A stretch of DNA of 64,000 nucleotides from contig CBDHEM010000013.1 of NCBI GenBank assembly GCA_965261955.1, positions 124,001 to 188,000 on the forward strand, in the 5' to 3' direction. Source of the stretch: JABAAI01 sp965261955 (GTDB taxonomy: Bacteria; Spirochaetota; Leptospiria; Leptospirales; Leptonemataceae). The notes below the pieces were generated by a model, which saw only the letters and a list, made by a program, of their open reading frames with translations, did not search any database and had not been told where the DNA came from. This document shows, piece after piece, positions 1 through 8,792 of the stretch; within the stretch, counting starts at the first letter, position 1, and each line of letters starts with the position of its first letter. Position numbers and translations under genes: made by a program.

Positions 1-1
1 G

Positions 2-1210
2 GCAAGCACAACGGCTCTCATGGCTTTAGGAAGCACGGTGAAACTCGAAGATACAAGCGGTACCATTAGGGGCAGTGCCACCTTCACCTGTACAGGCGGT
101 GCGCTGGTGCTGGTTTCTTCCGCAAGAGCTGAATGCCTTCCCCAGGGTACGGGCGCGGTGGGTTCTCCCATCATCATCACCACCTATGCCCAACTCAAAA
201 CAGTCAAAAACGGCCTAGCGAAACACTACCGCTTGGGTGGTGACATCGATGCCAGCCCCAGCTGGAGTGAGGGCACCTCTGGTTGTGTAGCCTACAACGG
301 TAGCAATGGAAAAGCAGCCAATGGAAATCCTGCAGCTAATTGTCGGGGGTTTACGCCCATTGGGAATAATGCGACTCGCTTCTCCGGTAGCTTCGATGGG
401 GCCGGCCATAAAATCACTAGCCTCTACATCAAGCGCCCATCTACGGACGGTGTAGGCTTGTTTGGCTATGTCAGTGGTACTGAGATTAAGAATATAGGCG
501 TGACAGATGCCTATATAGAGGGTCGAGGTGAAGTCGGCGGGCTCATCGGTCGGTTTAATGGTTCTGTAATCAACTCCTATGCCACGGGAGCTGTGACGGG
601 AAAAAATTTTGTTGGCGGGCTCATCGGTTCTTCTCCTGGTTCTTTTTCAGTAATCAACAACTCCTATGCCACGGGAGCTGTGACGGGTAGTAGTTATGTC
701 GGCGGGCTCATCGGGTATACTACTAGAGGTTCTGTAATCAACTCCTATGCCACGGGAGCTGTGACGGGAAAAAATTTTGTCGGCGGGCTCATCGGGCATT
801 CTTCTAGTTCTGTAAGCAACTCCTATGCCACGGGTAATGTGACAGGAACGGGGCATGTCGGCGGGCTCATCGGTTATTCTAGTGATTCTGTAACCGGAAA
901 GAACTACTTTGTGGATAGCTCTGGCGGTGATGGCATTGGCGGTGGTACGGTGTGTTCGTCTAGCAATTGTGTGTCTCAAACAGCCGTCCAAATCGCGGCC
1001 CTCACCTCTTCCACTACCGGCTGGGCAATTAGCACTAGCGGAACAACGAGAACCATGGGAAACTGGAACTTTGGTACAGCGACTCAGTTTCCCGCCGTGC
1101 TCTATAGCGGAGGTGGCTGTGAAACCATCTCTGGTACCAACAACATCAGCAGCAATGAGGGCGATGCAAGCAAAGTCGATTGTGGGGACATCATAAAGGG
1201 GCAGAGGTAG
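2..1210 (+). CDS. GLUG-repeat surface protein, 5' end outside the window
   Basis: The frame is open from base 2, so the ATG at 20 need not be the real start and the signal peptide probably lies upstream of the window. The readable protein has a Cys-containing N-terminal stretch, then a conserved block (IIITTYAQLKTVKNGL, HYRLGGDIDAS, FTPIGNN, SFDGAGHKI, GVGLFGY, IKNIGVTDAY). Five GLUG-type motifs (VGGLIG) follow, alternating with NSYATGAVTG spacers. GLUG motifs form beta-helix-like repeats in bacterial surface and adhesin-type proteins. The C-terminus carries WNFGTATQFPAVLYSGGGCET and ends in GDIIKGQR. Two related genes occur at 24366 and 60354, and blocks shared between them point to recombination. 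Downstream is a long palindromic repeat array. Surface location is inferred from the family and the lipobox in the related copies. Confidence 0.85.
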   Translation, partial: ASTTALMALGSTVKLEDTSGTIRGSATFTCTGGALVLVSSARAECLPQGTGAVGSPIIITTYAQLKTVKNGLAKHYRLGGDIDASPSWSEGTSGCVAYNGSNGKAANGNPAANCRGFTPIGNNATRFSGSFDGAGHKITSLYIKRPSTDGVGLFGYVSGTEIKNIGVTDAYIEGRGEVGGLIGRFNGSVINSYATGAVTGKNFVGGLIGSSPGSFSVINNSYATGAVTGSSYVGGLIGYTTRGSVINSYATGAVTGKNFVGGLIGHSSSSVSNSYATGNVTGTGHVGGLIGYSSDSVTGKNYFVDSSGGDGIGGGTVCSSSNCVSQTAVQIAALTSSTTGWAISTSGTTRTMGNWNFGTATQFPAVLYSGGGCETISGTNNISSNEGDASKVDCGDIIKGQR

Positions 1211-1249
1211 CGGAGAGAGGGAAAAATAGGCTGGGATCCATCAAGGGTG

Positions 1250-2520
1250 AAAATAAACCAGAGTTTGTGGATAAAAATAAGCTTTGCTTATTTTTATGAT
1301 TGAAGCGGCGATTCTGGTGAGGACTGAGGTTTGGATAGGGGAAGCTTCGGTGGATAAAAACAAGCGAAGCTTGTTTTTGTGATAAAAGCGGCGATTCTGG
1401 AAGGGTGCGAAAAAAGGCCCTTTGTGTAGAGGCGTTTTTTGTGAGGCTTACAATAACGGACTTTTGATAAAAACGGGTTTTGGTGGATAAAACACGCCAG
1501 AGTCGTGGATAAAAACAGGCTTTGGTAAATAAAACAAGCTTCGCTTGTTTTTATGATTGAAGCGGTGATTCTGGTGAGGATCGGGTTTTAGATAAAAAGA
1601 GGCTTCGTGGGTAAAAACGGGATTTGCTAGAAATAAACCAGAGTAGATAAAAATAAGCTTTGCTTATTTTTATGATGGAAGCGGCGTTTTTGGAAGGGTG
1701 CGGGAAAAGGCCCTTTGTGTAGAGGCGTTTTTTGTGAGGCTTATAATCATGGGCTTTGGATAGGGGAAGCCTTCTGATTTTTGTCATGGATAAAAATCAG
1801 CTTTGGTGGGTAAAACAAGCTTCGCTTGTTTTTGTGATGGAAACGGCGATTCTGGTGAGGAGCGGGTTTTAGATAAAAACGGACTTTGTGTAGATAAAAC
1901 AGGCTTCGTGGGTAAAACAAGCTTTGGTGGGTAAAAACAAGCTTCGCTTATTTTTGTGATAAAAGCGACGATTCTGGAAGGGCCGGGGTTTAGATAAAAA
2001 CGGGCTTTGTGTAGATAAAACAGGCTTCATGGGTAGAAACAAGCTTCGCTTGTTTTTGCGATAAAAGCGGCGATTCTGGTGAGGAGCGGGTTTTAGATAA
2101 AAACGGACTTTGTGTAGATAAAACAGGTTTTGTGGATAAAACAAGCTTCGTGGGTAGAAACAAGCTTCGCTTGTTTTTGCGATTGAAGCGGCGATTCTGG
2201 TGAGGAGCGGGTTTTAGATAAAAACGGACTTTGTGTAGATAAAACAGGCTTCGTGGGTAGAAACAAGCTTTGGTGGATAAAAACAAGCTTCGCTTGTTTT
2301 TGTGATGGAAGCGGCGATTCTGGTGAGGAGCGGGTTTTAGGTAAAAACGGACTTTGTGTAGATAAAACAGGTTTTGTGGATAAAACAAGTTTCGGTTGTT
2401 TTTGTGATTGGAGCGGCGATTCTGGTGAGGACTGGGTTTTAGATAAAAACGGGCTTTGTGTAGATAAAACAAGCTTTGTGGATAAGACAAGCTTTGGTGG
2501 GTAAAAACAAGCTTCGCTTG
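1250..2520. repeat. Family 1 hairpin repeat array
   Basis: About eleven imperfect tandem units, roughly 105-120 bp apart in the later part. Each carries a short palindrome of the form AAACAAGC-TTC-GCTTGTTT, followed by a conserved stretch containing GCGGCGATTCTGGTGAGGA and then GATAAAAACGGACTTTGTG. Stem variants keep pairing: near 1270 and 1655 the stem is AATAAGC/GCTTATT, and near 1362 the loop is GAA instead of TTC. No gene is credible inside the array. The same unit recurs near 26560-26700, 59850-59990, 62105-62300 and 63050. Function is unknown. Confidence 0.85.
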
Positions 2521-3240
2521 TTTCCCATGTGGAGCCTTATCTTTTTCGCGCCCTCAGGATCGCTAGCTTTGCTTCAGTAAAGCCATGGGCAAACTTTCCA
2601 CTCGCAAAACTTCCCAAGATAACCTCCCAGCTTCGCTTGTTTCCCATGTGGAGCCTTGTCTTTTTCGCGCCCTTAATATAGCGGGCTTTGCTCCAGCAAA
2701 GCCTACCACGAACCCTCCCCAGATTCGCTTGTTTCCCATGTGAAGCCTTATCTTTTTCGCGCCCGTAAAATCGTAGGATTTGCTTCAGCAAATCTTTCTT
2801 TCATAGCAAAGCTGACCTTCCAACAGCAAAGCCTACCACGAACGCCTCCCACCAAGATAACCTCCCAGCTTCGCTTGTTTCCCATGTGGAGCCTCACTTT
2901 TTTCGCGCCCTCAGAATCGTGGGCTTTGCCTTGGCAAAGCCTTCCAATCGCAAAGCCTCCCTTACATAGGCAAACTTTCCACTCGCAAAACTTCCCAAGA
3001 TAACCTCCCAGCTTCGCTTGTTTCCCATGTGGAGCCTTGTCTTTTTCGCGCCCTCAGGATCGCTAACTTTGCTCCAGCAAAGCCTACCACGAACGCCTCC
3101 CACCAAGATTGACCTCCCAGCTTCGCTTGTTTCCCATGTGAGCCTTGTCTTTTTCGCGCCCTTAAATATTGAGAGCTTTGCTTCAGTAAAGCTTTCCACA
3201 AACGCCTTCTTCCCAAGAGAGCTTTCCACAAACGCCCACC
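2515..3240. repeat. Family 2 hairpin repeat array
   Basis: About six units. Each begins with CAGCTTCGCTTGTTTCCCAT, continues through GGAGCCTTGTCTTTTTCGCG and CCCTTAAAATCG, and then has a strong hairpin such as GGCTTTGCTCCAGCAAAGCC followed by TACCACGAACGCCTCCC. Stem variants preserve pairing: near 2776 the arms are GATTTGC/GCAAATC, and near 2925 they are GGCTTTGCC/GGCAAAGCC. The start of the unit is half of the family 1 palindrome, so the two families join seamlessly near 2510. The same repeat recurs at 24170, 26740-27340, 29930-30290, 59410-60220 and 62300-63360. Confidence 0.85.
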
Positions 3241-3244
3241 TGAA

Positions 3245-3285
3245 CTTCCCCCAAAAGAGTGGACTGTCCACTCTTTTGGAGGAAG
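3245..3285. repeat. Palindrome made of two facing IS3-type ends
   Basis: Two 20-bp arms around a single central T, with one mismatch. The left arm (CTTCCCCCAAAAGAGTGGAC) equals the left terminus of the IS3-type element at 27359-27378, and the right arm is its inverse. It looks like two IS ends fused head to head with the body lost, either an excision scar or a minimal element. Confidence 0.7.
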
Positions 3286-3382
3286 TGAGCCTTTTGAAGT
3301 TTGATTGACAAGAGACAATGCATATAGCACCATTCTATGGTGTTAGGTCGGCTTTACCATTGGCGAATGACACACGATAAAT

Positions 3383-3667
3383 ATGATTAGTGTAGCATCT
3401 CATTCTCTAGGTGGTGTGGGGGATATATCTTCATTTCTTGCATCTCAGACGAACGTAGCCAAATCTGTTGTTGTAAAATCTGGGATACAAGATCATCCCG
3501 TTTCCTATCAAGACCTCACAAATGCTATGTTTAGTGTTGGTGAATTACGGAGACTCTTTTGGATGGCTCGTCCCTATGGTGATCCCGATGGTGATCCTTA
3601 TGGTGATCCTTATGGCGACTGGGGAAAAAGTGACGGTAAAGGAGCGTTGGTAGATAATTATATGTAG
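3383..3667 (+). CDS. Small hypothetical protein with PYGD repeats
   Basis: A 94-residue reading frame not recognised as any family. The first 65 residues look like ordinary protein (SVASHSLGGVGDISSFLASQ, then a helix-like stretch SYQDLTNAMFSVGELRRLFW). A 12-bp tandem repeat near 3571-3620 then encodes PYGDPDGDPYGDPYGD. There is no clear Shine-Dalgarno sequence before the ATG. It lies between the repeat array and the ABC operon, and a short hairpin overlaps its stop codon. It may be a genuine small gene or a chance frame. Confidence 0.4.
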   Translation: MISVASHSLGGVGDISSFLASQTNVAKSVVVKSGIQDHPVSYQDLTNAMFSVGELRRLFWMARPYGDPDGDPYGDPYGDWGKSDGKGALVDNYM

Positions 3668-3678
3668 GAGTTCCTACA
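3663..3678 (+). terminator. Possible weak intrinsic terminator
   Basis: A perfect 6-bp stem (TGTAGG/CCTACA) with loop AGTT, overlapping the stop of the preceding frame and followed by CTTTTT and later TTTTTTG. The stem is short, so this is only a candidate. Confidence 0.3.
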
Positions 3679-3781
3679 ACCTTTTTCCGCGTTTTTTGTA
3701 TTTTCTTTTGAAATGAAATAATTTGTTATTGGTTATATTTTTTACTTGCACTTATCCATATATTTTTATTGGTAACTTTAA

Positions 3782-4732
3782 GTGATAGAAGTTGAAAAAC
3801 TTTCAAAAAGTTACGGTGATTTCCCTGCCTTACAGCCGTCTAGTTTTGTCATAGGAAAGGAACGTGGTGTAACCGCTCTGTTGGGTCCTAATGGAGCAGG
3901 TAAGACAACGACGCTTCGTCTCCTCACAGGTTATCTCACTTCCACTACTGGTCGCATTCAAATAAACGGTATGGAATTGAATACAGCTAACCGCATGGAA
4001 ATTAAAAAGGAAATTGGTTATCTACCAGAAACGACTCCGCTTTATCCTGAGATGTTGGTAGATGAATATCTACGTTTTATGGGGCATGTTCGTGGGCTTT
4101 CTTCTCAAAAAACAGAAGCATCTCTACAGGAGATGGTCGAAATCTTGGAACTTGGTTCTCATCTCTATACTCCCCTTGGACTTTTGTCTAAGGGCTTTCG
4201 GCAAAGGTCAGCCTTGGCTGCTACACTCATCCATAAACCAAAATACATTATTCTAGATGAACCAACTTCGGGACTCGATCCTAATCAAATCCAGCACATA
4301 CGCCAGCTCATTAAAACTTTGGGGAAAGAGCAAACGCTCATACTCTCCACGCACATACTCCAAGAAGTAGAAGATATTTGTGATCGTGTGATCATTCTCA
4401 ATCGAGGGAGGGTCGTTGCTGATGACGCCAGCTCTGCTTTACGTAGTGCTCAGGCGTGTCGTGTTGTTCTAAAGGCAAAAGATCCCAACAAAACCCAAGA
4501 GACCCTTACCTCTATAGGTATCGTAAAAGATTGTCGTGTCGCTTCCGCAAAGTTTGCCCAAGGGGTAGACGAAGGACTACCTCAGGGATATATGTCTTAC
4601 ATATGTGAGCTAAAAGAAGATAAGCCCGAAAGACTTTTTGCAGAGATTTCTTCTCAGAAGGATTGGGAAGTACGAGAAATATCTCCCGTGTCCCGTTCCT
4701 TACAGGAAGTTTTTCATCAGATGACGGCCTGA
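3782..4732 (+). CDS. ABC transporter ATP-binding protein
   Basis: ATPase subunit of an ABC-2 type exporter, powering the membrane protein encoded just downstream. The 316-residue protein has a Walker A motif GPNGAGKT (residues 35-42), the ABC signature LSKGFRQ (135-141), Walker B YIILDE with the catalytic Glu (155-160), a PTSGLDP D-loop, and the switch His in LSTH. A C-terminal extension of about 80 residues after the nucleotide-binding domain resembles the GldA/CcmA-like group. The start is a GTG with no strong ribosome-binding site. The order ATPase, permease, GldG-like, DUF4340 matches gliding-type ABC operons found in many bacteria. The substrate is unknown. Confidence 0.92.
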   Translation: MIEVEKLSKSYGDFPALQPSSFVIGKERGVTALLGPNGAGKTTTLRLLTGYLTSTTGRIQINGMELNTANRMEIKKEIGYLPETTPLYPEMLVDEYLRFMGHVRGLSSQKTEASLQEMVEILELGSHLYTPLGLLSKGFRQRSALAATLIHKPKYIILDEPTSGLDPNQIQHIRQLIKTLGKEQTLILSTHILQEVEDICDRVIILNRGRVVADDASSALRSAQACRVVLKAKDPNKTQETLTSIGIVKDCRVASAKFAQGVDEGLPQGYMSYICELKEDKPERLFAEISSQKDWEVREISPVSRSLQEVFHQMTA

Positions 4733-4771
4733 AAAAAGATAAAGAAGATAAAGACAGGGGGAAGAAAAAAA

Positions 4772-5512
4772 TTGTTACAAAAAGAATGGAAATACCTTTT
4801 TTTACGTGAGTTTTACAACTATTTTAATACACCTATAGGCTATGTCTTTTTGATTGTAGGGCTTTTTATTAACTTTAGCTTTTTCTTTATTGGTGTTTTT
4901 GGTATTGTTCCCGCCTTCTGGGAAACGCAGCAAGCAAGCATTCGTGGCTATATGACGCTTCTTCCTGTAAGCTTTATACTTCTAGTTCCTGCTGTAACTA
5001 TGCGCCTTTGGTCAGAAGAGAGAAAAGTGGGAACCATTGAGATTTTACGTACTTTGCCCGTAAGTGATTTGGATTTGATCGTTGGTAAATTTTTAGCGGC
5101 TTGGTTTTTTGTTGTACTTTTGATTATAGCTTCTTTACCGCTTGCCTTCCTAACTTGGTTACTAGGGAGTAACTTTGACTGGGGTAGCACAATGGCTATG
5201 TATTTTGGAGCAATTCTAATGGCGGGTGCCTATGTGAGTTTGGGTCTTGTGATATCAGCCATCACGCGAGAGCAAATCGTTGCTTTTATTTTGATTTTTC
5301 TCATTAGTTTGTTTATGTTTCTCAGTAACTATTATATTTTAAATAAACATATGGAACCCAAAATAGCTCAAGTGGTTGGTTTTTTTTCTCACAGCTATCA
5401 TTATTCTTCTTTTTCCCGTGGCGCTATCCCCTTAAATGATGTCTTTTATTACATAAGTTTTATTGCACTCATGCTGGGTATCAATGCTTGGGTTCTTAGG
5501 AGGGAAAAATGA
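4772..5512 (+). CDS. ABC-2 type transporter permease (GldF-like)
   Basis: Inner-membrane permease of 246 residues with about six hydrophobic helices, for example YVFLIVGLFINFSFFFIGVF near the N-terminus and FILIFLISLFMFLSNYYIL later. The motif MRLWSEERKVGTIEILRTLP is typical of ABC-2 permeases related to GldF and NosY. The start is a TTG preceded by AGGGGGAAG, a good ribosome-binding site. The stop overlaps the next start as ATGA, so translation is probably coupled. It pairs with the ATPase at 3782. Confidence 0.9.
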   Translation: MLQKEWKYLFLREFYNYFNTPIGYVFLIVGLFINFSFFFIGVFGIVPAFWETQQASIRGYMTLLPVSFILLVPAVTMRLWSEERKVGTIEILRTLPVSDLDLIVGKFLAAWFFVVLLIIASLPLAFLTWLLGSNFDWGSTMAMYFGAILMAGAYVSLGLVISAITREQIVAFILIFLISLFMFLSNYYILNKHMEPKIAQVVGFFSHSYHYSSFSRGAIPLNDVFYYISFIALMLGINAWVLRREK

Positions 5513-7206
5513 GTATACTGTCTCTTGTGCAAACCCGTGCTTTTTTTTACACGAACGTAGTCTTATTCTTTTTTTTAATCAATGGCGTTTGTAGCCGTAC
5601 GAACTACCGTCTAGACCTCACGCAGGATCAAATCAACTCAGTGTCCTCTAGTACGAAAAAAGTGTTCGAATCATTCGAGGAGACAGTGCTCATTGAGGCC
5701 TATATTTCCCGTGCTGTTACTGGGGAAATTTCTAGTGAATTACAACCCATACTTGGAATATTATATGAGATGGAACGAGTAGGGGGACGCAAGCTAAAGC
5801 TTCGTGTGTATAATCCAGACAATGAAGAGGAGCGGGCTAAGGCACAGGAGCGTGGTATTAGAGGTATATCCATCGCCGAACAGAAGGATGTTGAAGCCAG
5901 CGTACGCCTAGGTTTTTTTGGTCTTTATATACAAAAAGGAGAAGATAGTGTTGTCTTGCCCCTTTTAGACCGTTCTGGATTTATTAGTGACCTTGAGTAT
6001 CGTGTGTTGCGTGAAATCAAGCGTTTTGGTCAGAGTAGTACAAAAAGTGGTATTGGTATCGTAAAAGCTCCCGGCTCTTCAGAGATACGGACATGGACAC
6101 GGGCGGAAGATCAAAACAAAGACAATCTTTACGGTTTCAAAGTCACACTAGAAAAAGAATTGGGAGAAGTTAAGGAAGTCGAGTTGAATGCTCGTGTGCC
6201 TGCTCAAATACATACTCTACTTCTCGTTGGGACACCTCGTCTAGAAGCGGAAGAGTTTTATTATCTCGATCAATTTTTGTTACGCGGTAATAATCTGATT
6301 TGTATGTTAGGGGCTTTTCAATTCCAAATCAGTGCCGGAGACCCACGTATGGCCCGTTTTGGTATGGGCGGAGGTTCTCTGGGTACGGCTAGAGTTGGGA
6401 AGGAAGAGCTCGAAAAAATCAATGCTTGGTTGGGCAAGTATGGTCTTGGGCTAAAGGGAGAGATTTTATTGGAACCATCCCAACCTATGCCGGTATGGGA
6501 TTTTCAAGGGCGATTCCCTAGACAAATTCCGTATAGTGCTTGGGCTGTATACACTCGCCAAACAAAAAATGTTATTGGAAAACATCCCTCTCTTGCCCCT
6601 ATTGAACAGATGGTCTTTCCTTGGTTTTCTAGCTTGGAAGTAAAAGAAGCTTTGCAACCAAAAGTGAAGTTTCAGACATTGATCCAATCGTCTTCACAGG
6701 CTATAAGTTTACCGACCCTTAACCTAGGCTATGGGGAGGTCCAAAAGGCCAGTCAGGGTGGGCAAGCCCGTCTAGGCTATCAAGCTCCCATAGCTGTTCT
6801 GGCGAAGGGAAGCTTTCAAAGTGCATATCCCTCAAAAAGAGAAATTCCAAAGGGAGCCGATCGCTTATTACACTTGAAAGAGCAACTAAAAGAAAGTAGT
6901 TCTCACTTTGTTCTCATGGGAACTCCCTATCTCGTTTCAGATATTCTGTTGCGTAATCAAATGGGGACATCTGTTTTTTCTCTAAACAGGGCGTTTATTT
7001 TTAATTTACTTGAAGCAGTAGAAGGAGACACAGATCTTGTGGCCGCTCGTTCCCGCCAAAAGACACTATCGACTCTTATTGTAAAAAGCAAGTTAATGAA
7101 AAGTGTTATTTCTTGGAGTTTTAGTCTGGGCTTACCTTTGCTCCTAGGTATTGGAGGGGCTGTGCGTTTGAGTCGGAGAGGCCATAAGAGAGGAATAGTT
7201 TCATAG
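5509..7206 (+). CDS. GldG-like ABC transporter auxiliary protein
   Basis: A 565-residue protein with one N-terminal membrane segment (about residues 10-28), a large extracytoplasmic region and a C-terminal membrane segment (SFSLGLPLLLGIGGAV). This layout and the N-terminal text (NYRLDLTQDQINSVSSSTKKV) match the GldG / ABC-type uncharacterised transport family, which accompanies GldF-type permeases. The first part (LIEAYISR, LRVYNPD) corresponds to the thioredoxin-like N-terminal region of the family. It overlaps the permease gene by 4 bp. In gliding Bacteroidetes the homologue is needed for motility; here the role is unknown and is probably export of an envelope component. Confidence 0.85.
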   Translation: MSILSLVQTRAFFYTNVVLFFFLINGVCSRTNYRLDLTQDQINSVSSSTKKVFESFEETVLIEAYISRAVTGEISSELQPILGILYEMERVGGRKLKLRVYNPDNEEERAKAQERGIRGISIAEQKDVEASVRLGFFGLYIQKGEDSVVLPLLDRSGFISDLEYRVLREIKRFGQSSTKSGIGIVKAPGSSEIRTWTRAEDQNKDNLYGFKVTLEKELGEVKEVELNARVPAQIHTLLLVGTPRLEAEEFYYLDQFLLRGNNLICMLGAFQFQISAGDPRMARFGMGGGSLGTARVGKEELEKINAWLGKYGLGLKGEILLEPSQPMPVWDFQGRFPRQIPYSAWAVYTRQTKNVIGKHPSLAPIEQMVFPWFSSLEVKEALQPKVKFQTLIQSSSQAISLPTLNLGYGEVQKASQGGQARLGYQAPIAVLAKGSFQSAYPSKREIPKGADRLLHLKEQLKESSSHFVLMGTPYLVSDILLRNQMGTSVFSLNRAFIFNLLEAVEGDTDLVAARSRQKTLSTLIVKSKLMKSVISWSFSLGLPLLLGIGGAVRLSRRGHKRGIVS

Positions 7207-7229
7207 GGTATTTGGGTGATATTTGATTG

Positions 7230-8561
7230 ATGTCTAATAAAAATAAATATTCTTACCTAAGGGTGTTCGCTTGTTATGTAAACTTGTTTCTTTCCCGTGT
7301 AAATAAGTCTCTCTCTTGGTTGGAAGGGCGTCCGCTTGTTCGTAATGGATTACTGGCTAGTATAAACTTTTTTCTTGTTTTACTTCTTCTTTTTCAATTT
7401 AATCTTGTTGGTTTCTTTCCTACAGGCTACGATGCGGCACCTCTTTTATTAGATATCGAACAGAAAGATGTACAGTCTATAACCATAGAGGACCCGGATT
7501 TTCAGCAAGGAAGAAAAGTCCGTCTGCTTCGTGAGAGAGTATTATCCCAGAATGAATGGTATGTGTCTCGTCACGGTATCGAAGGGAAAAGAGAAAGTTC
7601 TTTTTGGGATAGCTTATATAGCTCTACCCCAATACAATATAACTGGAAGCTGGAAGTCATACCCCCACTCTCATCGGATATCCCATCAGATCTCTCATCA
7701 AATCTCTCATCAAATGCCTCTTCTCATCAGGATGAGAAGCAACAAAACAAGGGTCGAGAAAAAAAAGCATCACCTAAATCAGAAAAGTTAGCTCTGTCGT
7801 CGCCCATATACAGTTATATGGCAGATAAACAACGTATAGTGGAGCTCTTCAATACTTTTGTTAAGATGCGGCGTTACTATTCTGTTCCTCGTACAGCAGA
7901 AAAAGAGAAAACTCTTTCCATGCAAAATAATGACAAAGGTATTTATGCTGGTACGAAAATCACCTTTGATTTAGGGAATAAAAAGACTTTGAGTCTTTAT
8001 CTCGGAAAAAGTAGTAAGCAGGGCAATGAGGCTTATGTCCGGCGTGAAGAAGAAAAAGAAATCTATCTAGTTCGTGCAGATTTATATGAAAAAAGTGGTA
8101 GTGGCGAATTAGAATATTTTCGCAACAGAGATCTTTTTCCGAAAAAGCTTTTGTCCAATCAAATACGTTCGGTGTTAGCCAAGAGGGACGATAGTCATAT
8201 TATTGCTCATTTTGTTTACAATAACGGCAAAGGGTGGGCATTGCAATACCCTATATCGCGGACTGAAGTACGTCTGGATAGCATGAATTCTTTTTTACAA
8301 GATGTGTTAGATTGGAGAGCAACAGATTTTCCGCAAGATGTGCCGAAGGGGCTCGATAGGAAATTTAGTTTAACACTTGAGATTCGTTATATAGAAGGCA
8401 ATCAAGAAAGGCAATCGCAAATGATCGTGTTAGGGCGTGAAGGCCCCAATGACTACATTCTTATCATGCCGGATAAGAGCCTACGAAAAGTTTCAAGTGT
8501 CTATTTGGAAGATATTTTGGATCCTATAAAAAACTTTACAAAAGTAAAAAAAAGCAAATAG
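7230..8561 (+). CDS. DUF4340-like membrane-anchored protein
   Basis: About 443 residues, the last gene of the ABC operon, 23 bp after the GldG-like gene. A single hydrophobic helix (INFFLVLLLLFQFNLVGFF) anchors it, and the rest is probably periplasmic. DUF4340 proteins commonly follow GldG-type genes. A TTG sits in frame directly before the ATG at 7230; the ATG is taken as the start. Near residues 145-185 there is a low-complexity insert with SDLSSNLSSNASS encoded by imperfect 12-bp repeats, followed by a Lys-rich stretch. Confidence 0.75.
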   Translation: MSNKNKYSYLRVFACYVNLFLSRVNKSLSWLEGRPLVRNGLLASINFFLVLLLLFQFNLVGFFPTGYDAAPLLLDIEQKDVQSITIEDPDFQQGRKVRLLRERVLSQNEWYVSRHGIEGKRESSFWDSLYSSTPIQYNWKLEVIPPLSSDIPSDLSSNLSSNASSHQDEKQQNKGREKKASPKSEKLALSSPIYSYMADKQRIVELFNTFVKMRRYYSVPRTAEKEKTLSMQNNDKGIYAGTKITFDLGNKKTLSLYLGKSSKQGNEAYVRREEEKEIYLVRADLYEKSGSGELEYFRNRDLFPKKLLSNQIRSVLAKRDDSHIIAHFVYNNGKGWALQYPISRTEVRLDSMNSFLQDVLDWRATDFPQDVPKGLDRKFSLTLEIRYIEGNQERQSQMIVLGREGPNDYILIMPDKSLRKVSSVYLEDILDPIKNFTKVKKSK

Positions 8562-8792
8562 GGTCTGTGCAAATGAAAGGCGGTAAATATTTATTTATGC
8601 CCCTGGTAAACGTTTCTTATCTAAAAAAAGATGCTCACCTTTTTTTCTCGCATTGACTGGACTTAGCTGATTTTTTTTGACGCGACTGGACCGTCATTTG
8701 CCTATTGATATAAATGGAGCCCCTCTCTTTTTCGATGCCTTCAGATCGGAGGCCTTGGCCTTACGTTTTAGCAAAGCCTTCAGATAGAAAGT
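8562..8792. other. Intergenic stretch with a degenerate family 2 repeat
   Basis: No gene is seen. From about 8712 the text resembles a decayed family 2 unit (GGAGCCCCTCTCTTTTTCG, then TTTAGCAAAGCC), leading directly into the 14-bp array. Confidence 0.5.

Noticed and set aside
647..991. 114-residue frame on the minus strand of the GLUG gene
   Set aside because: A shadow of the repetitive GLUG coding region in the opposite strand.
1362..1385. Family 1 hairpins as intrinsic terminators
   Set aside because: The A-stem-T layout looks like a terminator on both strands, but the stems are weak in GC and occur in rows of ten, which does not fit a simple terminator.
1551..2504. Several open frames of 78-166 codons across the family 1 array on both strands
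   Set aside because: They only reflect the repeat units (for example repeated FYLHKARFYLKP-type text) and show no domain, start signal or normal composition.
1250..3240. CRISPR-like spacing of hairpins
   Set aside because: The sequences between the palindromes are themselves repeated, not unique spacers, and unit lengths vary.
2537..3333. Open frames of 84-125 codons in the family 2 array
   Set aside because: They are translations of the repeated hairpin units in several frames, with the same phrases (for example FFAPSESWA) reappearing by repeat alone.
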